From Chitinophagales bacterium (lineage in GTDB: Bacteria; Bacteroidota; Bacteroidia; Chitinophagales; JADIYW01), in the NCBI GenBank assembly GCA_020636535.1, contig JACJXT010000011.1:1860001-1924000 (forward strand): DNA of 64,000 nucleotides. Direction: 5' to 3'. Both the position numbers and the translations under genes were made by a program. Below the pieces are notes generated by a model, which saw nothing but the letters and a program-made list of their open reading frames with translations, made no database searches and had not been told where the DNA came from. This document shows, piece by piece, positions 7,215 through 15,566 of this stretch (its first letter is position 1; the number at the start of each line of letters is the position of its first letter).

Positions 7215-8579
7215 ATGAATAAAGTTGTTTTTATAGAAGGTACTAGAACTCCATTTTTGCGTTCTGGTACAGATTATATGGATTTAATGTCTTATCAATT
7301 AGGTCAGTTTGCCATTAAAGGTTTATTAGACAGAACTGGTATTGATGTAGATATGATTGATAGAGTAATATATGGTAATGTTATCTCTAATGTTAAAACA
7401 GAAAATGTAGCTAGAGAAGCTGCTGTTACTGCTGGAGTTCCTGTTAAAGCTCCTTGTAATACAGTTAAACAAGCATGTATTTCTGCTAATCAAGCTATTG
7501 CTAATGCAGTCGATTCTATTCAACTAGGTCGCTCTGAAGTAATTATTGCTGGTGGAACAGATTGTACTTCAGATACGCCAATTGGCTATTCTAAAGATAT
7601 GCGTAAAAAGCTATTTCAAGCTCAAAAATTAAAAACGCCAATGGAGTATGCTAAATTTGCTACTACCTTGCGTCCAAATGATTTTCTTCCAGACAGACCA
7701 GCTGTTCAAGAGTTTATTACTGGTAGAACAATGGGACAAGATTGCGAAATCTTAGCTCAAAAATTTGGCGTTACAAGAGAAGAACAAGATGAATTAGCTG
7801 CAGCTTCTCATCAAAATGCTGCTAAAGCTTTTGAAAAAGGCTTGCTTTCTGATATTGTTGAAGTGCAATTACCTCCAAAATTTAAAGCTATTGATAGAGA
7901 CAATGGTGTAAGAGGTGATTCTACTGTAGAAAAAATGGCTAAACTAAAGCCAGCTTTCGATAAATTCGTAGGAACAATTACTGCTGCTAATGCATCTTTC
8001 TTAACAGATGGTGCTTCTGCTGTCTTATTAACTTCAGAAGACAAAGCAAAAGAAATGGGTTTAACACCTAAAGCAGAAATAGTAGATTACGAATTCAGTG
8101 GTCAAGATTTATATGAAGAATTATTACTAGGTCCTGCTTATGCTATTGCTAGATTATTAAAAAAACACAATCTTACTATTGCTGATATTGATGTATTTGA
8201 AATTCACGAAGCATTTGCTGGTCAAGTTTTAGCTAATCTTAAAGCATTAGAGTCTGATGAATGGTGTCAAAAACACATTGGTTTAGATAAAGCTGTAGGT
8301 AAAGTACCTAAAAACAAATTAAATACTTGGGGTGGTTCTTTAGCTATTGGTCATCCATTTGGTGCTACTGGTGGTAGATTATTAACTATGGCTGCAAATC
8401 GTTTACAAGTAGATGGCGGAAAATATGCTATTTTAGCGGCTTGTGCTGCTGGTGCTCATGGTCATGCAATGTTGATTAAAAAATATGAAACAACAGAGCA
8501 AAAAGTTAAAAAGAGTGCTAAAAAAGCATTAGATACTATTGAAAATGCAATAGAAGATGTAAAAGAAAAGTTAGATTAA
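7215..8579 (+). CDS. Acetyl-CoA acyltransferase / 3-ketoacyl-CoA thiolase (FadI-like)
   Basis: This thiolase cleaves 3-ketoacyl-CoA with CoA in the last step of fatty-acid beta-oxidation. The ATG at 7215 gives 454 residues beginning MNKVVFIEGTRTPFLRSG; an upstream in-frame ATG at 7173 would cover the promoter box and adds a non-homologous leader. Catalytic features are the nucleophilic Cys in KQACISANQA, the HEAFAGQ motif, IGHPFGATGGR and the C-terminal Cys in LAACAAGAHGHAM. The length and the inserted loops resemble FadI/trifunctional-beta enzymes rather than short acetoacetyl-CoA thiolases. After the normal end there is a charged tail of about 30 residues (KSAKKALDTIENAIEDVKEK) predicted to be helical. 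The FadJ-like partner follows 130 bases downstream; the two probably form a complex. Confidence 0.93.
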   Translation: MNKVVFIEGTRTPFLRSGTDYMDLMSYQLGQFAIKGLLDRTGIDVDMIDRVIYGNVISNVKTENVAREAAVTAGVPVKAPCNTVKQACISANQAIANAVDSIQLGRSEVIIAGGTDCTSDTPIGYSKDMRKKLFQAQKLKTPMEYAKFATTLRPNDFLPDRPAVQEFITGRTMGQDCEILAQKFGVTREEQDELAAASHQNAAKAFEKGLLSDIVEVQLPPKFKAIDRDNGVRGDSTVEKMAKLKPAFDKFVGTITAANASFLTDGASAVLLTSEDKAKEMGLTPKAEIVDYEFSGQDLYEELLLGPAYAIARLLKKHNLTIADIDVFEIHEAFAGQVLANLKALESDEWCQKHIGLDKAVGKVPKNKLNTWGGSLAIGHPFGATGGRLLTMAANRLQVDGGKYAILAACAAGAHGHAMLIKKYETTEQKVKKSAKKALDTIENAIEDVKEKLD

Positions 8580-8583
8580 AATC

Positions 8584-8676
8584 CGTCGTGTATTTGGGCG
8601 TAGAATAAAGAGAAAATCGTCATTCTCAACTTGTTCCGTACTTCGGAAGGGAATCTTTTTTACGATTTTCACGACA
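8584..8676. repeat. Nested inverted repeat between the two beta-oxidation genes
   Basis: GTCGTG (8585-8590) pairs with CACGAC (8670-8675) and GAAAATCGT (8612-8620) with ACGATTTTC (8662-8670). The interior reads TCATTCTCAACTTGTTCCG then CGGAAGGGAATC, a pattern of dispersed hairpins common in Bacteroidota genomes. It may act as an mRNA-stabilising or attenuating hairpin within the operon. Confidence 0.6.
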
Positions 8677-8709
8677 GACTTAGATTAATTATCATAAAAA
8701 TAAATAGAA

Positions 8710-10896
8710 ATGGCTATTAATAGAGCAGATTACATTGAAATAGAAAAACACGATAATGGTGTTTGTACAATTTGGATGGATCAAAAAAAAGAAAAAATTA
8801 ATAAAATTGGTCCAGATTTAATTGGCTTGTTTGAAGAAGTTTTTGGCGAATTAGATCAAGATGACAGCATTAAAGCATATGTTATTGCTAGTAAAAAGAA
8901 AGACTTTATTGCTGGTGCTGATATTGATGCTTTTGCTAAGGTAAAACAAAAAGGCGATTGGACTCCAATTGCTGAAAAAGGTCATGAAATTTTGTTTAAA
9001 ATTGAGCAATCTAAAAAACCAATTGTAGCTGCTATTCATGGTAATTGTTTAGGTGCTGGTTTAGAAATAGCTTTGGCTTGTCATGCAAGAGTTTGCTCCG
9101 ATGATAAATCAACTAAAATGGCGCTACCTGAAGTTAAATTAGGTTTATTGCCTGGTGGTGGTGGAACTCAAAGATTACCACGATTAGTTGGCTTACAAGC
9201 TGCTTTAGATATGATGCTGACTGGTAAAAATGTATTTGCAAAACCTGCGTTAAAAATGCAACTAGTCGATAGAGTAATCAATAAGTATGCATTGCACAAA
9301 GCTGCACAAAAAATGGCTTTAGATTTAGTGAGTAAACCAATTAAAAGAGAAAGAAATAAAATTGATACGAGTTTATTAAAAGCTGGCTTTCCAAAAATTC
9401 AGCAAACGCTAATGAATTTAACTTTGGAAGCTCCTTTAGTAAACAAAATTGTATTCGATCAAGCAAAAAAAATGGTCGATAAACAAACTCATGGCAATTA
9501 TCCTGCTCCTTATAAAATTTTAGAATGTGTGGAAGTTGGTTGGAACAAAGGCGAAAAAGCGGGTTATGCCAAAGAAGTAGAAAATTTTGAAGCACTAATT
9601 CTTTCTCCAGAATCTCGTCAGTTGATTAATATTTTCTTTGCGATGACAGACAAGAAGAAAAATCCGTACGATGCCAAATTGATTAAAAAAGTAGAGCGAT
9701 TAGGTATGATTGGTGCTGGATTTATGGGTGCTGGTATTGCAGAAGTTTCTATGAATGATGGTATTCATGTTTTATTGAAAGACATTAATCAAGATATGAT
9801 TAACAGTGCTTTCCAAACTATTTATGACGATAACAACAAGCGAGTTAAGAAAAAAGCAATGACTGCTGTAGAATTAGAAGAAAAAATGGCATTGCTTTCT
9901 GGTAGTTTAAATTACGAAGATTTAGACAATCAAGATATTATTATAGAAGCAGTTTTCGAAGATTTAAAACTCAAGCAAAACATCTTAGCTGATGTAGAGA
10001 AAAACGCAAAAGCAAATACTATTTTTGCATCTAATACCTCTGCATTACCAATAAAACATATTGCAGCAAAAGCAAAAAATCCAGAATTAGTAATAGGTAT
10101 GCACTACTTTTCGCCAGTGCCTAAAATGCCTTTGTTAGAAATTGTAAAAACAGACCAAACTGCCGATTGGGTTATTGCTTCTTGCTACGAAGTTGGTGTT
10201 CGCCAAGGCAAAACAGTTATTGTTGTTGGCGATGGTCCAGGATTTTATACTACAAGAATTCTTGCTCCATTAATGAATGAAGCACAGTTAATGTTAGATG
10301 AAGGTGGCGATATTTTACAAATAGATAAAGAAATGAATTTATTTGGATATCCAGTTGGACCAATTACTTTGGCTGATGAAGTTGGAATTGATGTTGGTGC
10401 TCATATTATGAGTGGCGAATTAATGGACGAGCTATTAGCTACTAGACCTAATTTTACGGTAAGTAAAACTTTGTTAGAAATTTCTAAAGCAGGATACAAA
10501 GGCAGAAAAAATAAAAAAGGATTTTACAAATACGATGAGAATGGCAGAAAAGTAAAAGGCGAAGTAGATGCTCAGATTTATAGCTTTTATGGTGGCAACA
10601 GTCGTAAAAAAATGGAGGCAACAGATATTCATTTACGATGTGCTTTTGCTATGGTAAATGAAGCAGCTTATTGTTTACAAGAAGGTATTATCCAAAATCC
10701 ATTAGATGGTGATATTGGTGCAGTGTTTGGTTTAGGATTTCCACCATTTAGAGGTGGACCTTTTAGATATATTGATACTTTAGGAGCTCAAACTGCTGTT
10801 GATATTTTGGCAGATTTAGAACAAAGATTTGGTGCAAGATTTGAAGCAGCACAAATTTTAAAAGATTATGCTAAAACCAATAAAAAATTTTATTAA
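8710..10896 (+). CDS. FadJ-like multifunctional enoyl-CoA hydratase / 3-hydroxyacyl-CoA dehydrogenase
   Basis: The 728 residues follow the usual order for beta-oxidation alpha subunits. The N-terminal crotonase domain shows IAGADIDAF, GNCLGAGLEIALACHARV and the Glu-containing ALPEVKLGLLPGGGGTQRLP. The NAD-binding domain begins near residue 330 (GMIGAGFMGAGIAEVS). The 3-hydroxyacyl-CoA dehydrogenase signature GMHYFSPVPKMPLLEIV holds the catalytic His. Two C-terminal dehydrogenase domains follow, with GPGFYTTRIL and FGLGFPPFRGGPFRY. It hydrates enoyl-CoA and oxidises the product to 3-ketoacyl-CoA for the neighbouring thiolase. No acyl-CoA dehydrogenase or ligase is encoded nearby. Confidence 0.95.
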   Translation: MAINRADYIEIEKHDNGVCTIWMDQKKEKINKIGPDLIGLFEEVFGELDQDDSIKAYVIASKKKDFIAGADIDAFAKVKQKGDWTPIAEKGHEILFKIEQSKKPIVAAIHGNCLGAGLEIALACHARVCSDDKSTKMALPEVKLGLLPGGGGTQRLPRLVGLQAALDMMLTGKNVFAKPALKMQLVDRVINKYALHKAAQKMALDLVSKPIKRERNKIDTSLLKAGFPKIQQTLMNLTLEAPLVNKIVFDQAKKMVDKQTHGNYPAPYKILECVEVGWNKGEKAGYAKEVENFEALILSPESRQLINIFFAMTDKKKNPYDAKLIKKVERLGMIGAGFMGAGIAEVSMNDGIHVLLKDINQDMINSAFQTIYDDNNKRVKKKAMTAVELEEKMALLSGSLNYEDLDNQDIIIEAVFEDLKLKQNILADVEKNAKANTIFASNTSALPIKHIAAKAKNPELVIGMHYFSPVPKMPLLEIVKTDQTADWVIASCYEVGVRQGKTVIVVGDGPGFYTTRILAPLMNEAQLMLDEGGDILQIDKEMNLFGYPVGPITLADEVGIDVGAHIMSGELMDELLATRPNFTVSKTLLEISKAGYKGRKNKKGFYKYDENGRKVKGEVDAQIYSFYGGNSRKKMEATDIHLRCAFAMVNEAAYCLQEGIIQNPLDGDIGAVFGLGFPPFRGGPFRYIDTLGAQTAVDILADLEQRFGARFEAAQILKDYAKTNKKFY

Positions 10897-11185
10897 GTAA
10901 TAAAAACATTGTCAAAGTTGAACAATAATCTACTGGTCGTGTGTCTTCACCGACAAGTTTTTTTTATATTGTGCAGCTAGATATTGTGTGCTGTTAGAAG
11001 TTTCCTTCCAACATTCTTGATAGAAAACTTCCAACAATACGAAAAGTATTTCACAAACCAATAATAAGAAGATAATGATTTTCAATAACTTAGTTTTAAT
11101 ATTTTAAGCAGTATAATTTTTGTGAATTTTCATAGCATTTTTCACATTAAATTCATTATTTTTAAGCTTTAAACTACTACTATTA
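10897..11185. other. Non-coding gap with two small hairpin repeats
   Basis: GGTCGTGTGTCTTCACCGACA (10935-10955) is a short hairpin repeat with relatives at 13775-13794 and 28379-28398. TGTTAGAAG (10992-11000) and CTTCCAACA (11005-11013) form a weaker version of the hairpin that serves as a terminator at 14542, and the bases after it repeat GAAAACTTCCAACA. The rest is AT-rich with no visible gene. The hairpins may end the beta-oxidation transcript. Confidence 0.5.
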
Positions 11186-12976
11186 ATGAACGCTATACCA
11201 AATGAAAAAGAGTTATATATTACACCAAACACTAAGTACTTTAAAGAAAAAGAAGCATTCAATGCAGAAATAGCTAAAGATTTTATTAAATATGTAAATG
11301 AAGTAACTAAAAAAGGAAACAAATGTTTAGTCGGTTTAGCTCATGGTCAATCTCCTGCCGGCGCTTATGAATATATATTAAAAAATTATTCTTTAATAAA
11401 ATATCCAGAAAGAGTGGTTTATACATTTACCAACTCTCGTTTGCGTTCTCAAAGAAATTTAGAAGGCGTTACAGATAGTAGACCTTTTATTATTTCTTTA
11501 TTGAAAAAAGGATATATATCTAAAGAACAAATAATTGGTGGTGGATTTAAAAGAGATGAAGATATAGAGTCGTATACTATTGGTTACAATAAAAAACTGC
11601 AAAAATTCTTAGACGAAAACAATAAAGATGGCTACGATTTTGTTTTTATGGCATCTGATCCTATAGGAAGAGTTGCAGCAATCACCAGAAAATCTACTGC
11701 ATTTACATCATCAGAAATAATGACAGTAGTAAACGACAGAACAGAAAAAGAAGTAACGGCTACACCTTATTTTATTCTTAAATCGAAAAAAATTGCTTTT
11801 TTAGCAACTAAAGCAGACAAAAGGCGAGCTTTGGCTTGGTTATACTCTAGAGTGGGAAAAGACAATGAAAGTCCGAGTTTTATTAGACATATTCCTGATA
11901 TACAAGACAGATTAACTGTTTATATAGATGATAAAGCACTCACTTGGCCACAAGTAGAAATCGTAAGAAAATCAAAATATGGCGATAGTGTTATTCGCTT
12001 AGATGTTGCCAAACCTTATAATGAAAATGCAAAAAACAAATTGCCAGTAATTATTTTAATTCATGGTTTTTTAGGATTGAATTCTTTTGATGGTTTGCTA
12101 ACTACAATTCCTACTTCAAAATATATAGCAGCAGCCATGCACTATGGTTCTATTCCAAACGATTTACCACCAGCAGAATACTCAGAACATGTTGCAGCAA
12201 ACATAGATACTGTTGTAGGATATTTTGGTGCAAAAGGACATCCAGTGTATATTTTTGATCACTCTATGGGAAATACCTATTTCTTATTAATTGATAAATA
12301 TTTACATCAATATAAAAATTATAAAAAATATGTTAAAGGAAGAATAGGTGCCAATCCTTTTTTTGGAGATGAAGCCAAACATGCACTTAAAGGTTTTTTA
12401 GATTATGTAATTCTACCATCATTAACAATCAGTAAAAACTTTGTAGAGTTGCCTTTCTTTGTTTTAACAAGAGAAACCATTCCTATTGATACTAAACATG
12501 GTGTAAGAAACAAAGGCATTTTTCTTACTAAACGACTCATTACCAATGATACTAAAGTAAGCGACAGAATTTGGACAGCCATAAAAAGAAGAATTTTAGA
12601 TGTAATGTCTGGCATTGATTCATTTCCTGCATTAAATAGAATTCCAATAGAGAATGCATTAAATAAAATTCCTGCAAAAATATTTGCAATTCAAATATAC
12701 TCATGTCTTATAAGTTCAAAACAGTTTGATAAACAACAAGGGTTAAATCAAACAGCAAAAGCAGGAATTCCTGTATTGATTATTAAAAGCAGGCATGATG
12801 GCATTGCTAAGTTTGTTCCAAGATTATATCAAAGTAAAAATGTTACAATAGTAGATGTAACAGACGAACATGAAGATGATTTTTTCAGAGAACATTTATA
12901 TCATATGAAACAGCCAATGGCTACTACAAAAATGATAGAAGATTTTATTAAGCTTGTAGAAATGAACGAACAATAG
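11186..12976 (+). CDS. Two-domain protein: degenerate NagB/6-phosphogluconolactonase-like domain fused to alpha/beta hydrolase
   Basis: The 596-residue protein has two parts. Residues 1-225 resemble the sugar-phosphate isomerase/6-phosphogluconolactonase fold, with a phosphate-loop-like LAHGQSPAGAYEYIL (51-65). The family's active-site G-x-D-G-H region appears only as FMASDPIGRVAAI (154-166), so catalysis there is doubtful. Residues 285-590 are an alpha/beta hydrolase: oxyanion segment ILIHGFLGLNSF (about 290-301), nucleophile elbow FDHSMGNTY with Ser360, and late acidic and His candidates in KSRHDGIAKF and DEHEDDFFREHLYHM. No signal peptide or membrane helix is evident. The substrate is unknown. 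A nucleotide sugar or a phosphorylated ester could be bound by the first domain and hydrolysed by the second; that is speculation. Confidence 0.65.
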   Translation: MNAIPNEKELYITPNTKYFKEKEAFNAEIAKDFIKYVNEVTKKGNKCLVGLAHGQSPAGAYEYILKNYSLIKYPERVVYTFTNSRLRSQRNLEGVTDSRPFIISLLKKGYISKEQIIGGGFKRDEDIESYTIGYNKKLQKFLDENNKDGYDFVFMASDPIGRVAAITRKSTAFTSSEIMTVVNDRTEKEVTATPYFILKSKKIAFLATKADKRRALAWLYSRVGKDNESPSFIRHIPDIQDRLTVYIDDKALTWPQVEIVRKSKYGDSVIRLDVAKPYNENAKNKLPVIILIHGFLGLNSFDGLLTTIPTSKYIAAAMHYGSIPNDLPPAEYSEHVAANIDTVVGYFGAKGHPVYIFDHSMGNTYFLLIDKYLHQYKNYKKYVKGRIGANPFFGDEAKHALKGFLDYVILPSLTISKNFVELPFFVLTRETIPIDTKHGVRNKGIFLTKRLITNDTKVSDRIWTAIKRRILDVMSGIDSFPALNRIPIENALNKIPAKIFAIQIYSCLISSKQFDKQQGLNQTAKAGIPVLIIKSRHDGIAKFVPRLYQSKNVTIVDVTDEHEDDFFREHLYHMKQPMATTKMIEDFIKLVEMNEQ

Positions 12977-13012
12977 TGTAATATAATTAATAATAATAAA
13001 TAAATATTTAAT

Positions 13013-13417
13013 TTATATTTTAATAACTTTAGTTGTTAATTGTTTTAAGTCAACAATTTGTACTTCATTGATGCTATGAATCGTCAAGTATTGGTTGTTA
13101 AATTGATTGCTAATAAAATTTACAGTAGATAGATATAAGCTAGGTAAATCAATTTTCTCTAGCGTATTGGTATTGATTAAAAAATGATGTGTTTCTTTTG
13201 GTATATAAATAAAAGGATAGTCATTGCTTTGTCCTTCATAAGCAGATAGATTAAAATTGATACACTGCCAATTGTCAAAATATTTTTGAGTAACATCAGT
13301 ATTGTTTAAAGTGAGTGTTACTTCATATAACATTCTGCCATTGTTAGGTTCTACAATATGAGTACACCGTAGCAATAAAATACCTTGTGCTGTTTTAAAT
13401 TGAAATTGTGGATGCAT
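13013..13417 (-). CDS. Hypothetical protein, 134 residues
   Basis: The protein is not recognised. It is a small soluble protein begun by MHPQFQFKTAQG with alternating hydrophobic residues suggesting beta strands, and it contains one CTHIVEPNNGRMLYEV segment. It is convergent with the 11186-12976 gene and has a good -7 box 8 bases before its start. The consistent frame and the promoter support expression, but no function can be inferred. Confidence 0.6.
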   Translation of the reverse strand: MHPQFQFKTAQGILLLRCTHIVEPNNGRMLYEVTLTLNNTDVTQKYFDNWQCINFNLSAYEGQSNDYPFIYIPKETHHFLINTNTLEKIDLPSLYLSTVNFISNQFNNQYLTIHSINEVQIVDLKQLTTKVIKI

Positions 13418-13424
13418 TTTATTA

Positions 13425-13432
13425 CAAAATTA
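13425..13432 (-). promoter_or_regulatory. Candidate -7 box (TAATTTTG) for the 13013-13417 gene
   Basis: On the minus strand TAATTTTG fits TAnnTTTG and is 8 bases before the ATG, implying an almost leaderless mRNA. Confidence 0.45.
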
Positions 13433-13564
13433 GTGATAACAATCCTAGCTATGGCAAGTACGGTATTTTGAAACCGAATCTTTGTCCGCTAGACCGAATT
13501 TTATTTAGTTGTAATATCTTCATTATTAAGCAGTCATCCCACATTTGCTATAGTCGATGTGTTT

Positions 13565-13770
13565 GTTGCACAACTAAGGTAGGATTAGTTTTTGATATGA
13601 ACAAATGTTTATAGTAAAAATATTTTATATTGTATATTATTTGTATTCTTGTACATGCAAGGTCGTAAACAATTTCAAGCTAAACTATTTGTAAGTGCAT
13701 CACTTCAAAGCTTAGTGCCAGAAAACAACTACTATTCCAGCTCAATAGTGCATTAGATTTACATTTAACT
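13565..13770 (+). pseudogene. Decayed 5' end of an IS1182-like element and its transposase
   Basis: GTTGCACAACT at 13565 and the following 80 bases match the reverse complement of the promoter-side end of the complete IS (5986-5907). ATG at 13655 opens MQGRKQFQAKL, matching the intact transposase start, and similarity continues through SLVPENNYY. A frameshift follows; the match resumes out of frame as LNSALDLHL and then stops. The right part of the element is gone. The sirtuin gene starts 60 bases later. Confidence 0.8.
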
Positions 13771-13815
13771 TATCGGTCGGTATCCTTATCGACAGAAATT
13801 AAGAAACAAGAGTTG

Positions 13816-13823
13816 TATATTTG
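13816..13823 (+). promoter_or_regulatory. Candidate -7 box (TATATTTG) for the sirtuin gene
   Basis: TATATTTG lies 8 bases before the ATG at 13831. A start 6-8 bases downstream would give a leaderless message. Confidence 0.5.
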
Positions 13824-13830
13824 AACTATA

Positions 13831-14526
13831 ATGAGTAAAAAGAAATTAGTAGTATTAACTGGTGCTGGAATAAGTGCAGAGAGTGGTATTAAAACATTTA
13901 GAGATAGTGATGGTTTATGGGAAAATCATGCAATAGAAGAGGTAGCTACTTACGATGCTTGGCAACGCAATAAACAATTAGTACTTGATTTTTACAATGC
14001 AAGAAGACGACAATTACTAGAATGCAGACCAAATGATGCTCATTTAAATTTGGCTGATTTAGAACAATATTTTGAGGTAGAAATTATAACGCAAAATGTA
14101 GATGATTTACACGAAAGAGCAGGAAGTAAAAAGGTATTACACTTACATGGCGAATTATTAAAAGTAAGAAGCGAGTTTGATGATTCTTTAATTTACGAAT
14201 GGAAAAAGGATTTATTGTTTACTGATAAATGTGAAAAAGGATATGCTCTGCGACCACATATTGTTTGGTTTGGTGAGCAAGTTCCTATGATAGAAACAGC
14301 AGCAACAATTTGTAGTAAAGCAGACATTTTTGTAGTAATTGGAACATCATTAGTCGTATATCCAGCTGCAGGTTTGGTTAATTATTGCGATTTTACCGTT
14401 CCAAAATTTGTTATTGATCCAAACAGACCTAGCATAGCAAAGTCAAACAATATTCACTTTATAGAAGACAAAGCAAGTGTAGGCACAGCAAAACTAAAAA
14501 AAATATTATTAAATGAATACTTGTAG
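13831..14526 (+). CDS. NAD-dependent protein deacylase, Sir2 family (CobB-like)
   Basis: The 231-residue sirtuin removes acyl groups from lysines, consuming NAD and releasing O-acyl-ADP-ribose and nicotinamide. Motifs are GAGISAESGI (11-20), FRDSDGLW, TQNVDDLHERAG (88-98) with the ribose-binding Asn/Asp, and catalytic His106 in LHLHGEL. Tyr55 and Arg58 in FYNARRR match the Tyr-x-x-Arg pair of class III sirtuins that favours succinyl and malonyl groups. The four zinc-binding cysteines usual between 110 and 145 are missing; only one Cys (133) occurs there, so the small domain must hold without zinc. A Nudix hydrolase follows after a terminator. Confidence 0.92.
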   Translation: MSKKKLVVLTGAGISAESGIKTFRDSDGLWENHAIEEVATYDAWQRNKQLVLDFYNARRRQLLECRPNDAHLNLADLEQYFEVEIITQNVDDLHERAGSKKVLHLHGELLKVRSEFDDSLIYEWKKDLLFTDKCEKGYALRPHIVWFGEQVPMIETAATICSKADIFVVIGTSLVVYPAAGLVNYCDFTVPKFVIDPNRPSIAKSNNIHFIEDKASVGTAKLKKILLNEYL

Positions 14527-14541
14527 AATTTTTTCTAGTGC

Positions 14542-14571
14542 TGTCGGAAGTTTCCTTCCGACATTTTTTTT
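14542..14571 (+). terminator. Rho-independent terminator after the sirtuin gene
   Basis: TGTCGGAAG (14542-14550) pairs with CTTCCGACA (14555-14563) around a TTTC loop, followed by eight T. It lies 16 bases after the stop. Confidence 0.85.
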
Positions 14572-14590
14572 AAAAAAATAAAAAATAGCT

Positions 14591-15157
14591 ATGATTAATG
14601 AAAATATAAACCCATTTACAACTTTAGATACCACTACAATTTACGATAATAATTGGATAAGTGTTAAGCACAGCAATATTATTACACCAGCTAATACAAA
14701 AGGTATTTATGGCACAGTGCATTTTAAAAATTATGCCATAGGCATTGTGCCTATTGATGAAAATGGAAATACTTATTTGGTAGGTCAATATCGTTATGCA
14801 TTGAATGAGTATAGTTGGGAAATTCCAGAAGGTGGTGGAAAACTCAATGATGATATATTAGTTTCTGCTCAAAGAGAATTGCAAGAAGAAGTTGGTTTGA
14901 TTGCAAAAAATTGGAGAGAAATAGCACGATTAAATACATCTAACTCTGTTACAGATGAGTTGGGAATTATTTTTGTAGCAACTAATTTAACGCAAACAGA
15001 AGCTCAACCAGAAGATACCGAAGAATTACAAATCAAAAAAATACCATTAACAGCAGCATTTGAAATGGCAATGAACGGACAAATAAAAGATGCCATTACG
15101 CTTATTGCATTAATGAAACTTAAGCTATTAATAGATACTAATCAATTGATATTTTAA
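14591..15157 (+). CDS. Nudix hydrolase, ADP-ribose pyrophosphatase type
   Basis: The 188-residue protein has an N-terminal beta domain typical of ADP-ribose pyrophosphatases (YGTVHFKNYAIGIVPIDENG, then TYLVGQYRY). The Nudix box spans about 81-103, with REL-QEEVGL conserved. The first Glu of the box is replaced by Asp87 (GKLNDD), which may alter metal binding. WEIPEGG precedes the box, as in ADP-ribose and sugar-nucleotide pyrophosphatases. The preceding sirtuin yields ADP-ribose derivatives, so a shared NAD-breakdown route is plausible, although a terminator separates the two genes. Confidence 0.88.
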   Translation: MINENINPFTTLDTTTIYDNNWISVKHSNIITPANTKGIYGTVHFKNYAIGIVPIDENGNTYLVGQYRYALNEYSWEIPEGGGKLNDDILVSAQRELQEEVGLIAKNWREIARLNTSNSVTDELGIIFVATNLTQTEAQPEDTEELQIKKIPLTAAFEMAMNGQIKDAITLIALMKLKLLIDTNQLIF

Positions 15158-15566
15158 ATAATTGACATATTGAGCGAAACACAGTGTAGCGAAATATCTC
15201 CTTGCAGGAGTCTGCAAGCCATTATGTAGCGACTACAACACTATATGCAGTATAGCTATAGGCAATATAAAGAGAGAAGACATAATTTATTATTTAGATT
15301 TTTTATACAATTATTTGTAAATAAAAAATGATTTCCTATCTTGTTATTGCAAAAACCTACTGCTATATGTGAAAATATTACAGTAAATTGATGAGGTAAT
15401 ATAGTAGTCACCGTCAATACTAAAAGACAACGACAGTGAACAAAATGAACGACAGAAATAAAATGCTAACCGCACATTTAGGCATATTTGATTGCCTAAT
15501 ACACAGGCGACAGTTCCGTAAGCAAAAAAATCTGAATTTTTGCCAACGCACAGAAAGTAATTTTAT
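15158..15566. other. Non-coding region upstream of the Wadjet operon, with a CTTGCAG hairpin
   Basis: CTTGCAG (15201-15207) pairs with CTGCAAG (15212-15218), within a dispersed-repeat context (GAGCGAAAC...GTAGCGAAATATCTCC) common in Bacteroidota intergenic DNA. No gene is supported. A TAATTTTA box (near -7 consensus) sits at 15557-15564 directly before the jetA ATG, and the Wadjet promoter is probably somewhere in 15400-15560. No clear operator was found. Confidence 0.5.

Noticed and set aside
13408..13614. 68-codon frame upstream of the sirtuin
   Set aside because: It crosses the promoter of the divergent gene and the end of the decayed IS; no coding character.
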